A model generated the notes under the pieces. It was not told the DNA's origin. It was given only the letters and a program-made list of their open reading frames with translations, and ran no database searches. Position numbers and translations under genes: made by a program. This document shows, in pieces, positions 8,496 to 13,717 of a stretch of DNA of 13,717 nucleotides (position 1 is its first letter; each line of letters begins with the position of its first letter). The stretch is from an uncultured Rubrobacteraceae bacterium (GTDB taxonomy: Bacteria; Actinomycetota; Rubrobacteria; Rubrobacterales; Rubrobacteraceae). The DNA lies in NCBI GenBank assembly GCA_902805985.1, contig CADCUW010000404.1:1-13717 (forward strand). The letters are read 5' to 3'.

Positions 8496-9632
8496 ATGAG
8501 ACGCCGCCTGACCATCCTGGGCTCGACCGGCAGCATCGGTGTTCAGGCCCTCGACGTCGTCCGCGCCCACCCGGACCGCTTCGAGATCGTCGGCCTCGCC
8601 GCCGGCCGGAGCGCCGAGGCCCTATGCGCCCAGGCCCGGGAGTTCTCGCCCGAGTACGTGGCCCTGGAGAACGGCCGGGCCGGGGACCTCGACGGCCTGG
8701 CGTGCGAGACGCTGCTCGGGCCCGGCTCCGCGGAGCGGCTAGCGGGGGCCCCGGCCGACGTGGTCCTAAACGGCATCGTCGGTTTCGCGGGCCTCGCCGC
8801 CACCGTGGGCGCGCTCGAGGCGGCAAACAAGGTCGCCCTCGCCAACAAGGAGTCCCTGATCGCCGGCGGCGAATGGGTGATGTCCCTGGCCGAAGACAAC
8901 CCGCTTATCCCGGTAGATTCCGAGCACTCCGCCATCTTCCAGTGCCTGGAAGGACGGAGCGAATCGGAGGTCAGCGGCATCCTGCTGACGGCTTCGGGCG
9001 GCCCGTTCTTCTCCGCCGAGAAGGCGCAGCTCGCCGGGATGGGCCCAGGGGAGGCGCTCGAGCACCCGACGTGGAAGATGGGGCCGAAGATCACGATAGA
9101 CTCCGCCACGATGATGAACAAGGGCCTCGAGGTCATCGAGGCCCACCACCTCTTCGGCGCGGCCTACGACGACGTGAAGGTCGTAGTCCACCGCCAATCC
9201 GTGGTCCACGGCGGCGTGCTGTTCAACGACGGTTCCGTGGTCCTCCACGCCGCCCTGCCCGACATGCGTCTGCCCATCTCCTACGGCGTCCTCTACCCCG
9301 AACGCCTGGACGTCGGCGCGAGGCCCGTCCCCTTCGACGCCGACACCTGGACGTTCCAGGAGCCGCGCAGCGACGTCTTCCGGTGCCTCCCGCTCGCGGT
9401 CGAGGCCGGGAAGGCCGGGGGGGCCTATCCGGTCGCGCTAAACGCCGCGAACGAGGTCGTGGTCGAGGCTTTTCTCGGCGGGGGGATACAATTCCTCTCG
9501 ATACCCGACGCGATCGAGGAGGTCCTGGAAGCTGTGCCCGACTTCGGCCCGATGAACAGCATGGAATCTATAACAGCCGTGGACGCCTGGGCCCGCCAGG
9601 AGGCCGGTCGCCGCACGGAGACGCCGGCGTGA
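8496..9632 (+). CDS. dxr: 1-deoxy-D-xylulose 5-phosphate reductoisomerase
   Basis: 378 aa, ATG start. It converts DXP to MEP with NADPH, the committed step of the non-mevalonate isoprenoid pathway, and is the family inhibited by fosmidomycin. Seen: NADPH motif GSTGSIG (9-15), ALANKES (114-120), metal ligands in VDSEHS (140-145), TASGGPF (165-171), HPTWKMG loop (190-196), and DSATMMNKGLEVIEA (202-216), which supplies further substrate and metal residues. One segment departs from the family. The usual H-P-Q-S-x-x-H-S-M reads HRQSVVHGG at 232-240: both His are kept, but Pro and Ser-Met are replaced. Upstream (8477-8495) there is no Shine-Dalgarno sequence, unlike most neighbours, and no other in-frame start. 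It ends in a GTGA overlap with the protease gene. Confidence 0.95.
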   Translation: MRRRLTILGSTGSIGVQALDVVRAHPDRFEIVGLAAGRSAEALCAQAREFSPEYVALENGRAGDLDGLACETLLGPGSAERLAGAPADVVLNGIVGFAGLAATVGALEAANKVALANKESLIAGGEWVMSLAEDNPLIPVDSEHSAIFQCLEGRSESEVSGILLTASGGPFFSAEKAQLAGMGPGEALEHPTWKMGPKITIDSATMMNKGLEVIEAHHLFGAAYDDVKVVVHRQSVVHGGVLFNDGSVVLHAALPDMRLPISYGVLYPERLDVGARPVPFDADTWTFQEPRSDVFRCLPLAVEAGKAGGAYPVALNAANEVVVEAFLGGGIQFLSIPDAIEEVLEAVPDFGPMNSMESITAVDAWARQEAGRRTETPA

Positions 9633-10666
9633 CCTTCGTCCTCGGCATCCTCGGCCTCATAGTTCTAATCGTCATCCACGAGCTCGGCCACATGCTCACG
9701 GCCAAGGCCGTCGGCGTCCGCGTCCCCGAGTTCGGTATAGGCTTCGGCCCCGCCATCTTCAAGAAGAAGTTCGGCAAGACTATCTACTCTTTCCGCATAA
9801 TACTCCTCGGTGGTTTCGCCAAGATGGCGGGGATGGGGGACGGTGAGGAGGGGCCCGGGACGTACCAGTCCAAGGCGCCGTGGCGGCGGGCGGCCATCAT
9901 CCTGGCCGGGCCGATGGCCAACGTGCTGGCGGCGGTCGTGATCTTCACGGGCATCTACATGAGCGGCGTCCCGCGGGCGACCAACGAGATCGCGGAGACC
10001 GTGCCAGACTCGCTCGCGGCCGAGGCGAACATACAGAAGGGCGACCGCATAGTCTCCGTGGACGGCGAGAGATCCCGCGACTGGGAGGGTTTCGTGCAGA
10101 ACGTCGGTCAGAAGAGACCGGGGGACACTGTCGAGCTGGTCATTAGCAGGGACGGGCAGGAGCGGACGGTCTCCGGGGAGTTGATCGCTGACCCCGATAA
10201 CCCTGACCGGGCGCTCGTAGGCGTGAGGCCCGTGGTCGTGGAGGACACGTACGGGCCCGTAGCGGCGGTGGGACAGGCCGCGGGACGGTGCGTGGAGATC
10301 ACGGCGACCCTCGGGACGTTTGTCGGGGACCTGGTCACGGGGCAGGAATCGTTCGTCAAGAACGTGAGCGGGCCCGTGGGCATTACCTCCGTGGCGAGCA
10401 CGTCGGTGGCGCAGGGGTTCTTCCTGCCGCTCTTGGCGATCATCAGCCTCAACCTGGCGTTGTTCAACCTGTTGCCGATCCTGCCGCTTGACGGGGGGCA
10501 TCTTTTCTTTATAGCGGCGGAGAAGGTGATGGGGCGGCCCGTGAGCGAGCAGACGATGGGGAGGTTCGCGGCCTTCGGGGTTGCGCTGGTTTTGATGCTG
10601 TTCGTCTTCGCAACCTACGCGGACCTTAGTAAAATCTTCACCGGTACGCCGTTCATCCCGGAATAA
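9629..10666 (+). CDS. rseP: RseP-type site-2 zinc metalloprotease (M50) with one PDZ domain
   Basis: 345 aa from a GTG that overlaps the dxr stop (GTGA). The frame is open far upstream, but this start places the first helix correctly. It is an intramembrane protease that cleaves single-pass membrane proteins after a first cut, typically anti-sigma factors or signal-peptide remnants. Features: zinc motif HELGH (17-21) in the first membrane helix, catalytic Glu18; GFGP (38-41); a helix at about 88-111 containing AGPMANVL; one PDZ domain at about 115-200 (family members have one or two); NLLPILPLDGGH (280-291), whose Asp288 is the third zinc ligand; and a last helix at about 312-331. The position between dxr and ispG is common in bacteria. 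The substrate is unknown. The E. coli name rseP is by family; rip or mmpA names are also used. Confidence 0.93.
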   Translation: MTFVLGILGLIVLIVIHELGHMLTAKAVGVRVPEFGIGFGPAIFKKKFGKTIYSFRIILLGGFAKMAGMGDGEEGPGTYQSKAPWRRAAIILAGPMANVLAAVVIFTGIYMSGVPRATNEIAETVPDSLAAEANIQKGDRIVSVDGERSRDWEGFVQNVGQKRPGDTVELVISRDGQERTVSGELIADPDNPDRALVGVRPVVVEDTYGPVAAVGQAAGRCVEITATLGTFVGDLVTGQESFVKNVSGPVGITSVASTSVAQGFFLPLLAIISLNLALFNLLPILPLDGGHLFFIAAEKVMGRPVSEQTMGRFAAFGVALVLMLFVFATYADLSKIFTGTPFIPE

Positions 10667-10695
10667 GATAAGACGACAGCGAGTTTGGGAGTGAG

Positions 10696-11769
10696 ATGAC
10701 AGAGGCAGCGGTACGCGAACGTCCGGTGACTAGCAGGCAGATCAAGGTCGGCGACGTACCCATAGGGGGCGGCGCCCCCGTGGTCGTCCAATCCATGACG
10801 AACACCATGACCTACGACGTCGAGGCGACCGTCCAGCAGGTCTACGACCTGAACGCCGCGGGCGCGGAACTCGTGCGCGTCTCGGTCAACGGCTCCAAAG
10901 CCTTGAAGGGTTTTCGAGAGGTCGTCTGGCGCTCTCCCGTGCCCCTGATCGCGGACATCCATTTCGACTACCGGATGGCGCTAGGTGCTGCCGACGCCGG
11001 GGCCGCGTGCGTGAGGATCAACCCTGGCAACGTGGGCAACGACGACCGCTACCGCCAGGTCATCGAGAAGTGCCAGGAGACCGGCATCGCCATGCGCATC
11101 GGCGTCAACTCCGGCTCTGTCGAGAAGAAGTACTGGGATCTGCCCAAGCACGAGGCGCTCGTCGCGAGCGCGCTGCACAAGGTCGAGATCGCCGAGGAGA
11201 TGGACTTCTTCGATTTCAAGGTGTCGCTGAAGGCCAGCCACGTCCCCGAGATGGTCGAGGCGAACCGGCAGTTCCGCGAGCACTCCGACGCGCCGCTGCA
11301 CCTCGGTGTGACCGAGGCCGGGACCAAGCTCACCGGCGCCATAAAGACCGCCGCGGCCCTCGGCCAGCTCTTGCCCCACGGGATCGGGGACACCATCCGC
11401 GTCTCGCTAGCAGAAGACCCGGTCGAGGAGATACCGGTCGCGTACCAGATCCTCTCATCCCTCGACCTCCGCCACCGCGGCCCGAACGTCATAGCCTGCC
11501 CGAGCTGCGCCCGTACTCTGGGCTTCGATGTCATCGGCATGGCCTCGAAGGTCGAGGAGAAGCTCAAGCACTACGAGGACCACTTCACCGTTGCCGTCAT
11601 GGGCTGCATCGTCAACGGCCCGGGAGAGGCCAGGGACGCCGACTACGGGGTCGCCGGCGGCAAGGACGATGGTGTGATCTTCTCCAAGGGCGAGCCCTTG
11701 CGGAAGGTCGGCCGGGACGAGATCTACGATGCCCTCTTCGAGGAGATAGCCAAGGACGGCCGCAAGTAG
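10696..11769 (+). CDS. ispG: 4-hydroxy-3-methylbut-2-en-1-yl diphosphate synthase (IspG/GcpE)
   Basis: 357 aa, ATG start with GGGAGTGAG upstream. A [4Fe-4S] enzyme of the MEP pathway, it reductively opens methylerythritol cyclodiphosphate to HMBPP using flavodoxin or ferredoxin electrons. An N-terminal TIM-barrel part (about 10-255) includes VVVQSMTNT (29-37), LIADIHFDYRMAL (84-96) and VRINPGNVG (106-114). The C-terminal cluster domain has C268 and C271 (CPSCARTLGFDV), C304 (VMGCIVNGPGEA) and cluster ligand Glu311. It is the compact two-domain bacterial type without the plant insert. The gap to the preceding gene is 29 nt, with no terminator. With dxr it gives two of the seven MEP steps in this operon, upstream of the isoprenoid user uppS. 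Confidence 0.97.
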   Translation: MTEAAVRERPVTSRQIKVGDVPIGGGAPVVVQSMTNTMTYDVEATVQQVYDLNAAGAELVRVSVNGSKALKGFREVVWRSPVPLIADIHFDYRMALGAADAGAACVRINPGNVGNDDRYRQVIEKCQETGIAMRIGVNSGSVEKKYWDLPKHEALVASALHKVEIAEEMDFFDFKVSLKASHVPEMVEANRQFREHSDAPLHLGVTEAGTKLTGAIKTAAALGQLLPHGIGDTIRVSLAEDPVEEIPVAYQILSSLDLRHRGPNVIACPSCARTLGFDVIGMASKVEEKLKHYEDHFTVAVMGCIVNGPGEARDADYGVAGGKDDGVIFSKGEPLRKVGRDEIYDALFEEIAKDGRK

Positions 11770-11772
11770 CAG

Positions 11773-12213
11773 GTGGGTTGGAGCCAGAGCACAAAGCTTT
11801 TCGTGGCGGTCGTGGCCGGAGTATTGGCCACGTCGGGCTTCTATCTCGCGCTCTTACTGGTTCAGATCGAGAACGCCGACATGGCGTGCGAGAATCCACG
11901 GGCAACGCTCCCAAACCTCAAAGTCGAGAACATACGGGACATCGGCTTCGAGAATTCGTTCCTGAACCTCGGCGGTCGCTGCACGTACCGCATGGACGAC
12001 GGCTCGGTGGTCATTACCCGCGAGCCCGGGTGGGGGTACCCGGCGACGATAGTTGGCTTCGTGGTGATGCTTGCGGGCGTAGTCGTCCAGTACGCGAGGC
12101 GTAAGGGGCACCCGGGCCTGCTCTACGGATTTACCACGCTGATCGCTCCGCCTCTGGGGCTTGCCCTGATGCTCGCCGCGCCGCCGAGAACCCGGTCCGG
12201 AGCGGCTTCCTAG
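11773..12213 (+). CDS. Small three-helix membrane protein, unknown function
   Basis: 146 aa, GTG start 3 nt after the ispG stop with only a weak ribosome-binding site, so translation is probably coupled to ispG. Predicted layout: a membrane helix (about 8-31), a polar loop of about 55 residues, two more helices (about 89-107 and 115-135), and a short basic/polar tail. The loop has the only two Cys in the protein, C39 and C70. If it faces outside, as the basic residues in the 107-111 segment suggest, they could form a disulfide. I do not recognise the family. Codon use resembles the neighbours. Being last in the operon before the rimP terminator region, it may be a lineage-specific addition to the conserved run. 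Confidence 0.75.
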   Translation: MGWSQSTKLFVAVVAGVLATSGFYLALLLVQIENADMACENPRATLPNLKVENIRDIGFENSFLNLGGRCTYRMDDGSVVITREPGWGYPATIVGFVVMLAGVVVQYARRKGHPGLLYGFTTLIAPPLGLALMLAAPPRTRSGAAS

Positions 12214-12225
12214 GGTCTGGTCGCC

Positions 12226-12253
12226 TTGTAACCTACATACTCTGGGCTATAAT
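12226..12253 (+). promoter_or_regulatory. Strong vegetative-type promoter upstream of rimP-nusA
   Basis: TTGTAA (12226-12231), a 16-bp spacer, and a perfect TATAAT (12248-12253) form the best sigma-70-like promoter in the window, in AT-rich DNA between two GC-rich genes. Transcription should start at about 12260. The hairpin terminator begins only about 10 nt further on, so most transcripts may end as RNAs of about 45 nt unless the terminator is read through. Confidence 0.75.
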
Positions 12254-12261
12254 TCTTATCG

Positions 12262-12321
12262 TTGTACGCGAGCAAGGGGCCCATTGGGCTCGTTGCTTTT
12301 TTTATCGTTCGGAGAAGGTGA
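12262..12321 (+). CDS. Possible 19-codon leader ORF spanning the terminator hairpin (tentative)
   Basis: TTG at 12262 opens a frame reading MYASKGPIGLVAFFIVRRR that ends at TGA 12319-12321, overlapping the rimP GTG start (12318) as GTGA. The hairpin and its T-run are coded as part of this frame. There is no Shine-Dalgarno sequence. The TTG lies 1-3 nt from the predicted transcription start, so it could only be translated as a nearly leaderless message. It could be chance; it is listed because its end coincides with the rimP start and because a ribosome on it would disrupt the terminator. Confidence 0.2.
   Translation: MYASKGPIGLVAFFIVRRR
12271..12303 (+). terminator. Intrinsic terminator/attenuator before rimP
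   Basis: Stem: AGCAA and GGGCCC (12271-12282, with unpaired G at 12276) against GGGCTC and TTGCT (12286-12297, with unpaired G at 12292). The loop is ATT, followed by a T-run (12297-12303). This is 11 pairs with one G-G mismatch and one G-U pair. It is the only convincing intrinsic terminator in the window. It can end the long rpsB-...-12213 operon and also acts on transcripts from the promoter at 12226-12253, because it lies downstream of that promoter and 15 nt before the rimP start. Confidence 0.82.
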
Positions 12322-12767
12322 GGGCGACGGCGAGGATAGAGAGATTGGCCGAGGTAGTGGAGGGTGCGCTTCCCCCCGGGAGCGAGCTCGTTGACGCCCG
12401 ATTTTCGGGCGGCCCGCTGCTGACGCTGCTCGTGGACCGGGAGGACGGCCCGGTGGACCACGAGTTCTGCTCAAAGGTCGCATCGGCCGTGGGGCCCGCG
12501 GTCGAGGGCGAGGGATACGACGGACCCGTCGAGATCTCCTCCCCCGGCATCGAGAGGCCGCTCACGAAGCCCCGGCACTTCAGGCGTTTCGTGGGGCACG
12601 AGGCCAGGGTACGGGTCGCCGAGCCGATAGACGGCCGGCGCAACTTCGCCGGCATCATCGTAGGTGCCGGCGAGGAGACTTTCATACTAAAACTCTTGGA
12701 GGGGGAGGCGGAGGTGGAGCTGCCGTTCGGCTCCGTTGCCCGCGCTAACCTCAGGGAGGACATATAA
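12318..12767 (+). CDS. rimP: Ribosome maturation factor RimP
   Basis: 149 aa from GTG 12318. RimP assists 30S subunit assembly in the cytoplasm and is nearly always encoded directly before nusA. Motifs: the N-terminal domain with GSELVDARFSGG (21-32) and LTLLVDREDG (35-44), the family hallmark VEISSPGIERPL (71-82), RHFRRFVG (86-93), and a C-terminal SH3-like domain (about 95-149). Start choice is uncertain. GGAG at 12311-12314 is only 3 nt from the GTG, whereas the in-frame TTG at 12345 has GAGG 9 nt upstream and would give a protein 9 residues shorter with the core intact. It is the first gene after the terminator, probably expressed by readthrough from the 12226 promoter. Confidence 0.93.
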   Translation: MRATARIERLAEVVEGALPPGSELVDARFSGGPLLTLLVDREDGPVDHEFCSKVASAVGPAVEGEGYDGPVEISSPGIERPLTKPRHFRRFVGHEARVRVAEPIDGRRNFAGIIVGAGEETFILKLLEGEAEVELPFGSVARANLREDI

Positions 12768-12771
12768 CCAG

Positions 12772-13717
12772 ATGAACACAGCACTATTGTCAGCACTGCA
12801 CGAGATAGAGAACGACAAGGGCATCCCTTTCGAGACCGTGAAGGGCGTGCTCGAGGAGTCACTGCTGGCCGCGTACGAGGGGCGCGAGGGGGCCGAGGAG
12901 GACGCCAGCGTCCTCCTCGACGAGGAGACGGGCGACCTCAGGGTCATGAAGGACGATGAGGACATAACGCCCCACGACTTCACCCGCATCGCGGCGCAGG
13001 TCATGCGCCAGACGTTCCTCCAGCGGCTCGGCGAGATCCACAGCGAGCAGCTCCTCGAAGAGTATGGGGACCGCGTCGGGAAGGACATCGTTACCGGCAT
13101 CGTCCAGCAGGCCCACAGGCGGATGACTCTGGTGGATCTCGGCCAGGTCGAGGCTATCCTGCCCGCCAGCGAGCAGGTGCCGCAGGAGCGCTACGAGAAC
13201 GGCCAGCGCCTCAAGGTCTTCCTGCTCGAGATCCGGGAGGGCGGTCGCGGCCCTAGCCTGACGGTAAGCCGTCGCAACGAGGGGCTGCTAAAGGAGCTCT
13301 TCAGGTTAGAGGTGCCGGAGATCTACGACGGGCTCGTCGAGATCCGGGCCGTCGCCCGCGAGGCGGGGCTCCGCTCGAAGGTTGCGGTCTGGTCCAATGA
13401 GCAGGGCGTCGATCCTGTCGGGGCGTGCGTCGGGCCGCGGGGTAGCCGCGTGCGGGCCGTCGTTTCGGAGCTGAGGAACGAGAAGATAGACATAATCCAG
13501 TGGGACCCGGAGCCCGCGCGGTTTATTGCGAAGGCGCTTAGCCCCGCAAGAGTGCGCGAGGTGTATCTGGATGAGGACGAGAAGCAGGCTGAGGTGATCG
13601 TGCCGGACGACCAGCTCTCGCTGGCGATCGGCCGCGAGGGCCAGAACGCCCGCCTCGCGGTGAAGTTGACGGACTGGAAGATAGACATAAAGCCCGAGAG
13701 CCAGGCGACGGAGTACG
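12772..13717 (+). CDS. nusA: Transcription termination/antitermination factor NusA (3' end outside window)
   Basis: ATG start 4 nt after the rimP stop, with GGGAGGA inside the end of rimP; 315 residues are present and the frame is open at the window end. NusA binds RNA polymerase and nascent RNA, controlling pausing, termination and antitermination. Order of domains: a polymerase-binding N-terminal domain (about 1-100, shorter than the roughly 130 of E. coli and like the actinobacterial type), S1 (about 104-170), KH1 (about 171-240; VDPVGACVGPRG at 213-224) and KH2 (about 245 on; LAIGREGQNARLA at 284-296). Most of an actinobacterial-length protein is therefore present. In enterobacteria NusA autoregulates its own operon through leader terminators, which is relevant to the hairpin upstream of rimP. 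Confidence 0.96.
   Translation, partial: MNTALLSALHEIENDKGIPFETVKGVLEESLLAAYEGREGAEEDASVLLDEETGDLRVMKDDEDITPHDFTRIAAQVMRQTFLQRLGEIHSEQLLEEYGDRVGKDIVTGIVQQAHRRMTLVDLGQVEAILPASEQVPQERYENGQRLKVFLLEIREGGRGPSLTVSRRNEGLLKELFRLEVPEIYDGLVEIRAVAREAGLRSKVAVWSNEQGVDPVGACVGPRGSRVRAVVSELRNEKIDIIQWDPEPARFIAKALSPARVREVYLDEDEKQAEVIVPDDQLSLAIGREGQNARLAVKLTDWKIDIKPESQATEY

Noticed and set aside
7204..8499. 431-residue open frame over uppS and cdsA
   Set aside because: Low-complexity Arg/Gly/Pro translation. The real frames contain the full UppS and CdsA signatures.
8624..9628. Long 5' extension of the rseP frame through dxr
   Set aside because: The extension is Arg-rich and featureless. The GTG at 9629 overlaps the dxr stop and places HELGH at residue 17, as in the family.

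Overview
The window is high-GC bacterial DNA, all on the + strand. It looks like a chromosome segment of a deep-branching actinobacterium, and Rubrobacter-like is my best guess. The reasons are the gene order rpsB-tsf-pyrH-frr-uppS-cdsA-dxr-rseP-ispG-...-rimP-nusA, a short EF-Ts, a short-NTD NusA, an S2 with a long acidic tail, frequent TTG/GTG starts, and regular use of ATA and AGG codons in GC-rich genes. The lineage is inferred from these features; no database was consulted.

Layout. Positions 1-135 hold the 3' end of a small membrane protein. Positions 202-3290 hold a translationally coupled pair: an NDH-2-type FAD/NAD(P)H oxidoreductase with an extra N-terminal membrane domain, then a polytopic membrane protein built from about three copies of a module. 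The oxidoreductase's N-terminal domain appears to be a further copy of that module. Positions 3291-3831 are non-coding. They contain a perfect 10-bp tandem repeat, an extended -10 promoter overlapping a small palindrome, and a leader of about 125 nt before rpsB.

Positions 3832-12213 are a tightly packed housekeeping run with gaps of at most about 30 nt and several overlaps. It covers ribosomal protein S2, EF-Ts, UMP kinase, ribosome recycling factor, undecaprenyl-PP synthase, CDP-diglyceride synthase, DXP reductoisomerase, RseP-type site-2 protease, IspG and an unrecognised small membrane protein. Together these link translation, pyrimidine supply (UMP kinase towards UTP/CTP, the latter used by CdsA), the MEP isoprenoid pathway (Dxr, IspG) and the lipid carrier and phospholipid precursors needed for envelope growth (UppS, CdsA). 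A new transcription unit, rimP-nusA, starts at about 12226. A strong consensus promoter fires almost directly into a strong intrinsic terminator placed just before rimP, which looks like an attenuator. nusA runs off the window end.

Most notable observations: (1) the module shared between the NDH-2-like enzyme and its neighbour; (2) the promoter-terminator attenuator before rimP-nusA, plus a 19-codon ORF through the hairpin; (3) uppS has no ATG, GTG or TTG start that gives an intact protein, so it probably starts at CTG; (4) the tandem repeat and structured leader upstream of rpsB. I saw no CRISPR, IS element, tRNA or rRNA. Apart from the NDH-2/module pair, the window is mostly conserved core genome.
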